Assembly: GCF_001422545.1 (NCBI RefSeq)
Contig: NZ_LMLE01000007.1
Location: forward strand, 310,001-374,000
Direction: 5' to 3'
Length of the DNA stretch: 64,000 bases
Source of the DNA: Pedobacter sp. Leaf41
Lineage (GTDB): Bacteria > Bacteroidota > Bacteroidia > Sphingobacteriales > Sphingobacteriaceae
The notes below the pieces were generated by a model, which saw only the letters and a program-made list of their open reading frames with translations, did no database searches and was not told the origin of the DNA. Made by a program: the position numbers and the translations under genes. Of the stretch, positions 52,457 to 61,612 are shown in pieces. Each line of letters begins with the position of its first letter. Within the stretch, counting starts at the first letter, position 1.

Positions 52457-54871
52457 CTAATTCTGGAGCATTTTAGCTATCTCTTTTTCAATTGATTTAA
52501 GTTCTCTTGGCTTTAGCTTCTTGGCAGCATCGCGTTTGTCATCTAGATACTTCACACCTACACGCAGCGCTTTTAATCCTGAAACACCTTGTAATTCATC
52601 TAAATCGAGTAATTCAACATCATTGGTTAAATAGCCTTGAACCTGCATGTATTTAATGTATTCAAGATATTCCCTTGCTTCTTCCTGGTTAAAATAAACC
52701 ATCGAAATTTTATGTGGTTGCGTCAAACGTTCGCTAGTACCCTTAATCAAAACCTTATCTATTCGCTTTTTAACAACTTCATAGCGGATATTATAAGCGC
52801 CCTCTACATCGAAACGTCGTTCGTCATTTCTGAAACTGATATCAATGGCGTTTGAATGGATAAATATCAACTGTGTTGTTTCTAAAGGCCGCGGCATTTC
52901 GCCAATTAGGCTTTTCGATAAACGGGCAATATCAACCATTGAAGTCAATTGCCATAATCGGATATTTTTTAGGTATAAAATATCGAATGGTTTTTCTGGA
53001 GCAATTTCCTGTCCGATATAAATATCATATTCTACCCCATCAGTTCTAAACTTGGCGAAATAACAAGGATAAGATGCCTGCAAATTAGCCTGCGATTTTT
53101 CTAAGTATTGACTTACTTCCGTATTGATCAACTGCATCGAAATTTCCAACTGCCGGCGATTCGCATAGGCAGCTCCGGTTTCGGGTACAATTACAGTAAA
53201 GTACTCATCAACAATTTCTGCAGTTTCCGGATGATTTGTTTTGATAATAGATAAGAATGGATAGACTTCCATCTCCAAGAATTCTCTTAAACGATTTTCT
53301 TCATTCGATGAAGCAAAACTTCCTATTTGTTTAATCCAATCCTTACAATTGAATAAAAGCTTATCAATCAGATCAAGTTTAACTGTTTTTTTTATGGCCT
53401 TTAGTGCATCCATTAAATGATTTAGCAGTACGTTTAAATCATCTTTAAGTGCCTTGTTGCGTTCTGTTGTCGAATTTCTAATATCAATTGCACCAAATAA
53501 TGGGTACATATGCTTAAAAGTAACGGTTTCTATTTCCTTTACTTTACTATTTGTATTTTGACTTTGAAGAAAGTGCCATACCGCTTCATTAAATTTCCAT
53601 TGAACTGATGGTTGCAAGGCAGTAAACTTATCCATTAATACCTCATCCATTTTAGCATCAAACTCTTCAATGCTATATTGAAAAAGTTGGCCAATTAATG
53701 GCATTGCGGGCCGTAACCTGGAAAGCAATTTATCATCAACTAAAACTTCATGGTTAGAATAAACTTCTAATACACCAGCTAGCTGGTTATTGTAGTACAC
53801 GGGTAAAACAGAATAAGAACAAACTCCGGCTGCTTTTAATACCCTCAAAAATGGATCTTTCGAAATTTGATCATCATTAATAGCGCTTACAAATATCGCC
53901 TTTGGATTTTCCTTATATTTATCAACTAATGAATAAAATACTTCCTCCTCGAGGTTTGCCGCCTTTGCCGAATTGATCAGCATACTTTGAGAAAACTCTT
54001 TATTATCGAAAACCAGTTTATTATTTACAGTTAGAAAAGGCATCAGCCCAAATTCTAAATCTCCATTACCACTTAAACTTTTTAAAGCCTGAATAACATG
54101 GGTATAAGCCTCGGTTTGATAGTTGTGATTTACCAAAGCATCACGAATACCATCTATTGAGTTTTGCAAAGTAACATCGGTAATGGAGATGATACTAAAA
54201 CCTTCGAAGCAGAAGTTTTGCAGTGGCAAATGCGTAATCAAATATTCCAGCTCATTATCTTCCTGAAAATAGCGCCCTAATTCCTCAAAATTAATTTTAG
54301 GCAAATCGCCTTTGTGTTTAATATCTACAAATTTGGTATCGGTTTGAATATTATAATACTGAGTAAGCTTCGACTCTTCATTAACATGTCCGTAAATAAT
54401 TTCATTTTTAAGTACGTAAGTGAAGTTATAAAAACGGCTTAAAATGATATTATAAATAAACTTAAGCTGTTTCTTTTCAACCGGCTCACTATCTTTTGTT
54501 ACTTTATTTTTAGGATCGTGATCTTTGAAAAATTTATAAAAGGCGTTAGTACTAAAGAAAATCTGATCGGGTATTGGCGTACTTAAAGCCCAGAACAAAT
54601 CATCTTCATCACCCATTAATGGGGTAAGGATGGTGAAAATTAACTCTAATGTATCTTTGTATTTAGATAATTCTTCAGCGCTGATGCTAGTTAAGAGCAC
54701 TTTATCTTTCTCAATTTTTTCGAGTAAAAATCTGTAAAATTCAGATTTAACTGATTTTTCTGTTTTTAATCTATCTTTTAAGTACTCCACAAGGGGGCGG
54801 AAAGACAGAGAAGATTCTACCTGGCAACCTATACATTCATTTTTATGTATTTTTATTACGTTGGTATTCAT
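52457..54871 (-). CDS. Large GAF-domain protein with cyclase-like motif
   Basis: An 804-residue cytoplasmic protein found in Bacteroidota, usually annotated only for its GAF domain. A helical N-terminal part, a GAF-like region (about 255-400; VLPVYYNNQLAGVLEVYS), then YPLFGAIDIRNS at 456-467, which resembles the metal-binding strand of class III nucleotidyl cyclases (FADI-x-GS/FT), and a helical C-terminal half ending KPRELKSIEKEIAK. Two N-terminal cysteines (C13, C16) are noted. Enzyme activity is not established. The gene has its own -7 box and precedes the cyclic-nucleotide-type block. Confidence 0.78.
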   Translation of the reverse strand: MNTNVIKIHKNECIGCQVESSLSFRPLVEYLKDRLKTEKSVKSEFYRFLLEKIEKDKVLLTSISAEELSKYKDTLELIFTILTPLMGDEDDLFWALSTPIPDQIFFSTNAFYKFFKDHDPKNKVTKDSEPVEKKQLKFIYNIILSRFYNFTYVLKNEIIYGHVNEESKLTQYYNIQTDTKFVDIKHKGDLPKINFEELGRYFQEDNELEYLITHLPLQNFCFEGFSIISITDVTLQNSIDGIRDALVNHNYQTEAYTHVIQALKSLSGNGDLEFGLMPFLTVNNKLVFDNKEFSQSMLINSAKAANLEEEVFYSLVDKYKENPKAIFVSAINDDQISKDPFLRVLKAAGVCSYSVLPVYYNNQLAGVLEVYSNHEVLVDDKLLSRLRPAMPLIGQLFQYSIEEFDAKMDEVLMDKFTALQPSVQWKFNEAVWHFLQSQNTNSKVKEIETVTFKHMYPLFGAIDIRNSTTERNKALKDDLNVLLNHLMDALKAIKKTVKLDLIDKLLFNCKDWIKQIGSFASSNEENRLREFLEMEVYPFLSIIKTNHPETAEIVDEYFTVIVPETGAAYANRRQLEISMQLINTEVSQYLEKSQANLQASYPCYFAKFRTDGVEYDIYIGQEIAPEKPFDILYLKNIRLWQLTSMVDIARLSKSLIGEMPRPLETTQLIFIHSNAIDISFRNDERRFDVEGAYNIRYEVVKKRIDKVLIKGTSERLTQPHKISMVYFNQEEAREYLEYIKYMQVQGYLTNDVELLDLDELQGVSGLKALRVGVKYLDDKRDAAKKLKPRELKSIEKEIAKMLQN

Positions 54872-54930
54872 TGTATAAGTTTTTCTATAGTGTAAATTTT
54901 ATAGTTATCTAATTAATTATTAATCCGTTG

Positions 54931-54938
54931 CAAAGGTA
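54931..54938 (-). promoter_or_regulatory. -7 box of the GAF gene
   Basis: TACCTTTG on the minus strand, a full TAnnTTTG, about 60 bases before the ATG at 54871. A TTTTG lies 14 bases upstream, slightly too near for a good -33 box. Confidence 0.5.
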
Positions 54939-55011
54939 AGCACTGGTTAAAGCAAAATCGTCTTTGAAACGTAATACTTGGATTTAGTATCTATAAGGAT
55001 GTTACACAAAT

Positions 55012-58000
55012 TTAGTACCTAAAATTTAATGATAGGTATGGATACCAGCCATCAGACGAATGTCCCATCACAAATCTTACAACCGTGAGTGATGCCGGAG
55101 CGAAGTAAACGCCTCCCCCAACGCCATGGTGCCATGTTGTTGAAATTTCATTACGTTTCCAAACCCTACCCACATCATAAAAGCCAAGTAAGCCAACTTG
55201 TCCCGGTAAAACATAACTGACTAAATCACCAAGTCTTGCTCTTAACTCTAAGTTGTTATAAAAAATGTGCTCTCCAGCGAATCTGAACTGGCGATAACCC
55301 TGAAGGTTGCCTTGTCCGCCAAGATATAAGGCCTGGTAAAAAGCAGGTTGTCCTACCGTTACTCCTCCCCCGAAACGATCAGCCAAGATGAAATTTTTTC
55401 TTCCATCTAAGTTTTTGTACAACGATACACTGGCGGTAAGCTGACCAATAGAATTGGAATACTTGTTTACACCCTTATACGCAAGCAATTTGAAATCTAC
55501 ATAACTTCCTAATGTTGGCAGCAAATCATTATCACGTGTATTATTTACAAAATTTACAATCGCCCCCGCAAACATTTTTTCGTTTCTAACCGTCAAACTG
55601 TCAGCTGAATGGAGCTGACCGGGATTTAAAATAAAACGCCCATCGTTGTCCTCTTTGTTAAATTTATAATATTGATAAGATGGACCAATAGAAAGAGTAG
55701 ACTTCGGTCTTCTCCAGCGAATGGCAGCATCAACCTGGTAAAGATTAAATCGAGCACGATAATACCTGATATCATCTCCATGTTCATCAAAACGGGTGTC
55801 ATTACCTAAACCGAAAAAGTTTTGCGTATTGTTCGGAGCATAAGCATTGGCATTAACCAGCAAATCGCCTTTACCCAAAGCCTTTAGCCACTCCCCTTTG
55901 TAATTAAAACGGAATGCTTTGGTAGAAAATGAATGCAAAAACGAAACAGTCTGCGAGTTTCCCCAAGGTTGTTTCCTAAAGCCAGGATTGGTTTGTTTGT
56001 AAACCAAGCCCAATAAAATTCCATCATCTCTGTTGTAACCTGCATTAAGATTGTACGATTTCCGAACGTACATATCTTTTGGGATGTAGCTAAAATTGGC
56101 CGTATCATTAGAAATTATTTTTTTGATTTTATCTTGGGATTCACCTTGATAAGTTGCTTTATCGGTTCTTCCGTACAGCCTTACAGTGCTATTGCTATTG
56201 GCGAAATCATAAAACTTATTTCCCTTACCCCCTATGATGCGAATTTTAATCTTAGAATTTTTATTATCCAAAAGCAAACTATCGTTACCATTGTGCATGT
56301 AAATCCTGAGCTCCTTTGTTACGTTAGGATCGAACTTGCGATCAAACAGCTCATCTTTGATATTTCCTTCTTTTGATATCTTATTAATTTTAACCCTTAA
56401 ACCATCCTGCTCGGTATCTGTAACTTTAATAAGTTCGTGTTTATCGGTCATTTCGATATCGACAATGCGATTGAAGAAATGGTAATAATCATTCATCATT
56501 TTTGGCAAGTTAGCTACTCGCTCACGCAGTGTAGTTAAAAATGCATCGTGATGAAGGGAATAACTAGGTTCTGGCAGTTTTTTTAATGCTTTTTCGAAAA
56601 CTTCATCATTATAATTTGCGCAAAAATCTTTAATAATCTTGTTAAATTCTTCCTCGTTTATATTGGCCGTCCAACGGCTGCTAATTTCCCTTCCTTCCCA
56701 TAAAAACCAATTGATATTTTGAATCGGGCGTTCGTAGCCCTGCATCATAGGTAATAATGAAGAGGATTGCGTAAATCGTTGTAATTTTCCATCGCCACGA
56801 AAGAAAACCTGATCCCGATCGCGGGGAACCGGAGAATAGGTTGAGCCCTCTTTTGTTTTTGTTTCCTTCCAACGCCATTGGTCTTCATGCCTGTCCCAAT
56901 CGCCAAGTAAAACATCCAATGCTCTTGCTTTCACCCAAGCCGGACCATCTAATTTGTTATCATTATCTTCAGTTAATTTCTTATCCATTTTTGGCGAACT
57001 GTCTGATTCTCCAACAGGTTCACGCTCTTCGAACAAGCATAATGTATTGGCGAAAGCAGATTCAAACTCACCTAAACCATCATCTGGTGAAACCCAGCCA
57101 ATTATCGGATTTGAATGCGGTATGTTTGCAGCTTTAGCCAATTCTGGCACTACCAATGCAGAAAAAGGATGTTGTGCAGACATGTTATCTTTAATAATGT
57201 CTTTCGCAAAAGTATTTCTTAAGCCTTCTGGGAGCAATACTTCGGGAAATTTTTCTACACTGCGTAAAACATATTCCTTTCCGTTTTTATCTTCTAAACG
57301 TAAAGACCGTGATTGATTACCACCTCCACGCTGAGTTGCTTTTAAGCCACCCATCATTTTTGAAACATGAAGTACCGGAACTTTGGTTCGCTCAGCATAT
57401 TCCTTTCTGTAATTTTCCCCAAAAACATAGCGATGAAAACGCCCAACACTATCGTATTCAGGTTTAATTTTCACAAAAATACTATCAGCGGTAATCGGTT
57501 TATCGCGGTTACGAACCTTTGAAGGAATGGTTTCGAACTTTTTGATATAGCTATATACTTTTTTAACACTGGTATCAGAATAAACATAATACTCGTAACG
57601 CATATCGTTATTCATCAACTGATCGGCAACGACATAACCTTGCTCCATCGCATGAAAAAGAGAGGTTTTACCTTGTTTATTTGGAGAGGTTTTTGAACCT
57701 GAACCACTCACAATCTGAAGCTGCTTTCCTTTAATTAACTGTAAACCATGTTCATGACCAGCTACATAAGTTACATTTGGATAATCGCCAAATACTCCGT
57801 TTACCGATCTGATCATATCTTTATACGCTGGATGATTTAGATCTTCAGGGCTTAAAAGCGTTGACCTTAGAAAAGGATAAACCGATCCTAAAACCGGCAT
57901 TGGGATGTAAAGGTTTTTGTTAAGAGAAGTTAAGGGAAACAGGTGATTTCTTAGATTAAAGTAGCCGCCATGAGGGCCATAACTTTGAAATGGATGGTGC

Positions 58001-58617
58001 GAAGCCAACAAAATTACTTTGTCTTTATTTTGCTCCAACAATTCCTCCATTCTCACTAAAACCTCATCCTTTGTATTGCAATTGCACTCACTGGCCGCAT
58101 TGGCTTTATTGTAAGGAAACAGCCACCATTCGCTATCATAAGCAATAATGGTTAATTTATCTGTTAATTTAATAGCTACCGGATCGGGACAACCATTATC
58201 AGGAATTAATTTTAAAAGAGGATCGCCCTGAGCCTTTAAAAAATCATCTTGTGCTTTAATTTTTGCCAAGCCTTTTGGACCAGATTTATCCCAATCGTGA
58301 TTACCGGGAATAAAATAAACCGTAGCACCCATTGAGCGCATAGGCTCAAACTGAGAGCGCAAAATTTTCTTGGTATCTTCCTCTTCCAAACTTCCTGGCA
58401 AACCCATACCCGTTGGATAAATATTATCGCCCAAATAAACCACCGTAGTTTTTTTAGGAATGATCTGTTTTGCAGCATTTTTTAAATCCTGCATTTGAGC
58501 GGCATTCATCTCGCCGGCATCGCCGAAAAGAATAACACGATATTTTACATCGCTTTGCGCAAAGGCAATAAGTTTGGTTAAAAATAAGATTGCTAAAAGG
58601 GTAAATCTTTTAATCAT
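55012..58617 (-). CDS. Calcineurin-type phosphoesterase, kinase-like middle and outer-membrane barrel in one protein
   Basis: A 1201-residue exported protein. Signal peptide (MIKRFTLLAILFLTKLIAFA). Residues about 26-310: metallophosphoesterase with GDAG (32-35), GDN (63-65), GNHD (105-108), HH (207-208) and GHEH (287-290). Residues about 430-620: YVLRSVEKFPE (449-459), then LDVLLGDWDRHEDQWRW (567-583) and PVPRDRDQVF (596-605), resembling the catalytic loop and metal Asp of HipA/Fam20/CotH-type kinases. From about 850 on: barrel strands as in BamA/ShlB proteins, ending FRY. It closes the operon-like block. Confidence 0.9.
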   Translation of the reverse strand: MIKRFTLLAILFLTKLIAFAQSDVKYRVILFGDAGEMNAAQMQDLKNAAKQIIPKKTTVVYLGDNIYPTGMGLPGSLEEEDTKKILRSQFEPMRSMGATVYFIPGNHDWDKSGPKGLAKIKAQDDFLKAQGDPLLKLIPDNGCPDPVAIKLTDKLTIIAYDSEWWLFPYNKANAASECNCNTKDEVLVRMEELLEQNKDKVILLASHHPFQSYGPHGGYFNLRNHLFPLTSLNKNLYIPMPVLGSVYPFLRSTLLSPEDLNHPAYKDMIRSVNGVFGDYPNVTYVAGHEHGLQLIKGKQLQIVSGSGSKTSPNKQGKTSLFHAMEQGYVVADQLMNNDMRYEYYVYSDTSVKKVYSYIKKFETIPSKVRNRDKPITADSIFVKIKPEYDSVGRFHRYVFGENYRKEYAERTKVPVLHVSKMMGGLKATQRGGGNQSRSLRLEDKNGKEYVLRSVEKFPEVLLPEGLRNTFAKDIIKDNMSAQHPFSALVVPELAKAANIPHSNPIIGWVSPDDGLGEFESAFANTLCLFEEREPVGESDSSPKMDKKLTEDNDNKLDGPAWVKARALDVLLGDWDRHEDQWRWKETKTKEGSTYSPVPRDRDQVFFRGDGKLQRFTQSSSLLPMMQGYERPIQNINWFLWEGREISSRWTANINEEEFNKIIKDFCANYNDEVFEKALKKLPEPSYSLHHDAFLTTLRERVANLPKMMNDYYHFFNRIVDIEMTDKHELIKVTDTEQDGLRVKINKISKEGNIKDELFDRKFDPNVTKELRIYMHNGNDSLLLDNKNSKIKIRIIGGKGNKFYDFANSNSTVRLYGRTDKATYQGESQDKIKKIISNDTANFSYIPKDMYVRKSYNLNAGYNRDDGILLGLVYKQTNPGFRKQPWGNSQTVSFLHSFSTKAFRFNYKGEWLKALGKGDLLVNANAYAPNNTQNFFGLGNDTRFDEHGDDIRYYRARFNLYQVDAAIRWRRPKSTLSIGPSYQYYKFNKEDNDGRFILNPGQLHSADSLTVRNEKMFAGAIVNFVNNTRDNDLLPTLGSYVDFKLLAYKGVNKYSNSIGQLTASVSLYKNLDGRKNFILADRFGGGVTVGQPAFYQALYLGGQGNLQGYRQFRFAGEHIFYNNLELRARLGDLVSYVLPGQVGLLGFYDVGRVWKRNEISTTWHHGVGGGVYFAPASLTVVRFVMGHSSDGWYPYLSLNFRY

Positions 58618-58656
58618 AGCCAGGCGTTTGTATAAAGATAGGATAATTTAAACTGC

Positions 58657-59559
58657 TTACTTTTTCAGCTTAAACATTAAAATATTTCCGGCAGATAAGT
58701 CACCACCTTCGTTTGAGATATAAAGATTATTATCCCGATCAAAAGCGATTCCTTCTGGCTGATTGAATGAAGTACCCTTTAATGGATAGGTTGCCTTCAC
58801 TTTAAAGTCAGCATCGGTAATTACCAATAACTTGTTAACTGAAGAAAGAACATACCATTCGCCTGTTGAAGTATTTTTAGCCAAAGCCGAAGGACGGAAT
58901 TTGAGTTTTGATTCACCTGCCAAATCAGCTATTTCTTTATATGGTAAGGAGAAAGTTCCGGCAGGGGTAAATTTCCCTCCCTCGAATTTAAAAGCAAAAA
59001 TATCAGTTGCGTCTTTCTTTTCTTTTTTAACCTCTTTAGTTAAAACATATACCATTCCTGTACTTTCATCGGCTGCTAAGCCTTCATATTCTGCTTTTGG
59101 AACCAAGTCTTTCGTTTTCTCCACGTTTGCTGCTTCAGGCTTATTAATTTCTGAAATGGGAAAAGTATGCAGTTCGCCATTACTTTTTAAAACAATCACA
59201 TTATCCTTTACAATCGCTACGTCTTCATAATCGCCTTTTCCTCCAAATTTGGTAAACTTTGATTCCTTATCACTCAAGCCCAGATAGAACAAATCTCCAT
59301 CTTCATCCTGAATAGCAAAAACCTTACTTGGGTCGCCTTTGTGAAAAACAATACCAGAAATTTCAAAAAGATTTTGTGGCATATTGTATTTAACGGGGTT
59401 TTCTAAATCATAAGGCAGGTTGGATTTTGCCTCGCTATTTTGAGAAGTTTCAGTCGTTTTCGAATTGTCGTCGCGTTTTTCGTTTACACAAGAAACACCA
59501 ATAAAAGCGATGGCCATTAACGCAATAGACATTGCTGTCTTAGATCTTATTTTATTCAT
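58657..59559 (-). CDS. Lipoprotein with propeller-like domain (SdiA-regulated type)
   Basis: A 300-residue lipoprotein: signal with lipobox IAFIGVSC, then a Ser/Thr/Asp-rich linker and a beta-propeller-like part (FEISGIVFHKGDPSKVFAIQ, DYEDVAIVKDNVIVLKSNGE, EYEGLAADESTGMVYVLTKE, FNQPEGIAFDRDNNLYISNE). The pattern of repeats resembles the SdiA-regulated family. It lies ten bases after ppk1 and 39 bases before the phosphoesterase-barrel gene, so they form one operon. Function unknown. Confidence 0.78.
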   Translation of the reverse strand: MNKIRSKTAMSIALMAIAFIGVSCVNEKRDDNSKTTETSQNSEAKSNLPYDLENPVKYNMPQNLFEISGIVFHKGDPSKVFAIQDEDGDLFYLGLSDKESKFTKFGGKGDYEDVAIVKDNVIVLKSNGELHTFPISEINKPEAANVEKTKDLVPKAEYEGLAADESTGMVYVLTKEVKKEKKDATDIFAFKFEGGKFTPAGTFSLPYKEIADLAGESKLKFRPSALAKNTSTGEWYVLSSVNKLLVITDADFKVKATYPLKGTSFNQPEGIAFDRDNNLYISNEGGDLSAGNILMFKLKK

Positions 59560-59569
59560 TGGAAGAAAA

Positions 59570-61612
59570 TTAATTTTTATTTTTTAAATATTGATAAATA
59601 GCATGTTGCGATGAAACCTGAAATTGATCGTTTTTGACTAATACGTTATCCATGTTTTCATCTATAAAAACAGCTTGCACATTATCCTGTTTTTGAAGGT
59701 TGATAATATCTAATAATTCTTGCTTTATGTTTTGATCATTGATAGGAAAGCAAACCTCTATCCTACGGTAAATGTTCCGGTTCATCCAATCGGCTGAGCC
59801 CATATAAACATCTTCTGAGCCGAGATTATGAAAAACAAAAACCCGACCATGTTCCAGATAACGGTCGACGATTCGGATAACTTTAATATTTTCACTCATG
59901 CCCGCTACGCCAGGAATCAGCCTGCAAATGCCGCGAATAATCATTTCAATTTGCACACCTGCGACAGACGCCTCATATAATTTGTTAATTAAAACCTTTT
60001 CTTCGAGGTTATTCATTTTTATGGTAATCGCGGCAGCTTTCCCTTGTTGCGCATGCTGAATTTCACGCTCAATAAGTGAGATAAATGTTTGTTGCAAATT
60101 AAACTGCGCTACCAATAACTCATCAAATTCGATAAAATTATTTGCGCTTGGTTTAACCCGTTTGGCCAGAAAAATAAAAAGCAGTTCTACTTCGCGTAAC
60201 ATCTCCTTATTGGCCGTCATCAAAATATGATCTGTATAAAAACCAGCGGTAGTTTCATTAAAATTGCCAGTAGCAAATAAGCCTACGTACCGCATTCTAC
60301 CCTCAACTTTGCGCTTAACCAAGGCAACTTTTGCATGTACTTTTAAAGCGGTAACACTGTAGATGATATCTACCCCAACCGCTTTCATTTTTTTTGCCCA
60401 TTTAATATTGTTTGCTTCATCGAAACGGGCTTTAAGCTCTACTAAAACAGTTACTTTTTTTCCGTTTTTTGCAGCGCTGATTAAGGCATTTACAATTTTC
60501 GAGTCGCTTGCTACGCGATAGAGCGTAACATAAATCTCCTGTACAGTTTCGTCAATGGCTGCTTCATTAAAGAAACGTAAAACACTATCGTAACTCTGGT
60601 AAGGGGTGTGTACAATGATGTCGCTTTTGTAAATAGCCTCGGTTAAAGAACCATCAATAAGATCGGTATTGCATATTTTCGGCCAGGAACCATTGGAAAG
60701 CTTATCCGATTTTACAGGAAAAGACATCAGATCTTTCAGGTTGTGGTATTGACCTCCCTCTATATTGTTGGCTTTTTTTAGATTGAAGATTTTCTTAACT
60801 AAAACCAATACATTAATTGGAATTCCAGGCTGGTGGAGAAAACGGGTAGCTAAACCTAAATCGCGTTTTTGCAATTGCTTCTCTAACTGCTCCGACAAAC
60901 TTCCGGAGTATTCATCCTTGAGGTCAATCTCCGCGTCTCTCGTTATTTTAAAACTAAAACATCCCGTAATTTCATCGTGCGGAAAAATGCGATTTAAATG
61001 AAAACGAATAATATCATCCAAAAAAACAACAAAGGTTTCACTCGCCGATTCTACTTTATAGAAACGAGGCAACTCATTTGAGGGAATATTTAAAATAACA
61101 GCCTTAGTATCTGAATCTTTTTTTAGTGTAATTAAGAAGTACAGCTCATTATTAGCTGGAAAGAATTTGGTTTTCTCATCGATAAAAACTGGCTGCAAAA
61201 AAGCTAAAACCTGACTTAAAAAATATTGGGTGATTGGTTTTTGAATTTCTTCTGGATAAATCTCCCCATAAACCAGATTTATTTTATTTGATTTAAGGGC
61301 TGGAATGATACTGCCTTTTAATATTTTCCCGAAGCGCTGTTGCTGATCAGAAATTAATTGATTGGCTCTTTTTAGCAGATTTTCATCGATATGGATATCG
61401 TTATCCTTTCTGCTGCTCAATTTTTCCAAAGCTAAAAGTACCGGCATGCGTACCCGATAAAACTCATCAAGATTAGATGAAAAAATTGATAAAAATTTAA
61501 TTCTTTCCAGCAATGGAACCGATTCGCGTTCGGCTTCCATTAGCACACGTTCATTAAATTTCAGCCAGCTTAAATCGCGGTTAAAAAAAGAGGTTTCGAT
61601 CATTGCAGCCAT
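59570..61612 (-). CDS. ppk1: Polyphosphate kinase 1
   Basis: Makes polyphosphate from ATP. The 680-residue protein has the N-terminal FNRDLSWLKFNERVLMEA segment, the head domain, and the two phospholipase-D-like halves with the phospho-His in KVHAKVALVKRK (near residue 426) and EHGRVFVFHN (near 588); AFYTDHIL and GSADWMNRN are further PPK1 signatures. It overlaps the HD-PycTM gene by one base (TAATG), so translational coupling is likely. Confidence 0.96.
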   Translation of the reverse strand: MAAMIETSFFNRDLSWLKFNERVLMEAERESVPLLERIKFLSIFSSNLDEFYRVRMPVLLALEKLSSRKDNDIHIDENLLKRANQLISDQQQRFGKILKGSIIPALKSNKINLVYGEIYPEEIQKPITQYFLSQVLAFLQPVFIDEKTKFFPANNELYFLITLKKDSDTKAVILNIPSNELPRFYKVESASETFVVFLDDIIRFHLNRIFPHDEITGCFSFKITRDAEIDLKDEYSGSLSEQLEKQLQKRDLGLATRFLHQPGIPINVLVLVKKIFNLKKANNIEGGQYHNLKDLMSFPVKSDKLSNGSWPKICNTDLIDGSLTEAIYKSDIIVHTPYQSYDSVLRFFNEAAIDETVQEIYVTLYRVASDSKIVNALISAAKNGKKVTVLVELKARFDEANNIKWAKKMKAVGVDIIYSVTALKVHAKVALVKRKVEGRMRYVGLFATGNFNETTAGFYTDHILMTANKEMLREVELLFIFLAKRVKPSANNFIEFDELLVAQFNLQQTFISLIEREIQHAQQGKAAAITIKMNNLEEKVLINKLYEASVAGVQIEMIIRGICRLIPGVAGMSENIKVIRIVDRYLEHGRVFVFHNLGSEDVYMGSADWMNRNIYRRIEVCFPINDQNIKQELLDIINLQKQDNVQAVFIDENMDNVLVKNDQFQVSSQHAIYQYLKNKN

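Noticed and set aside
56954..57316. 120-residue frame antisense to the phosphoesterase-barrel gene
   Set aside because: Shadow only; the minus-strand protein has clear domains across the region.
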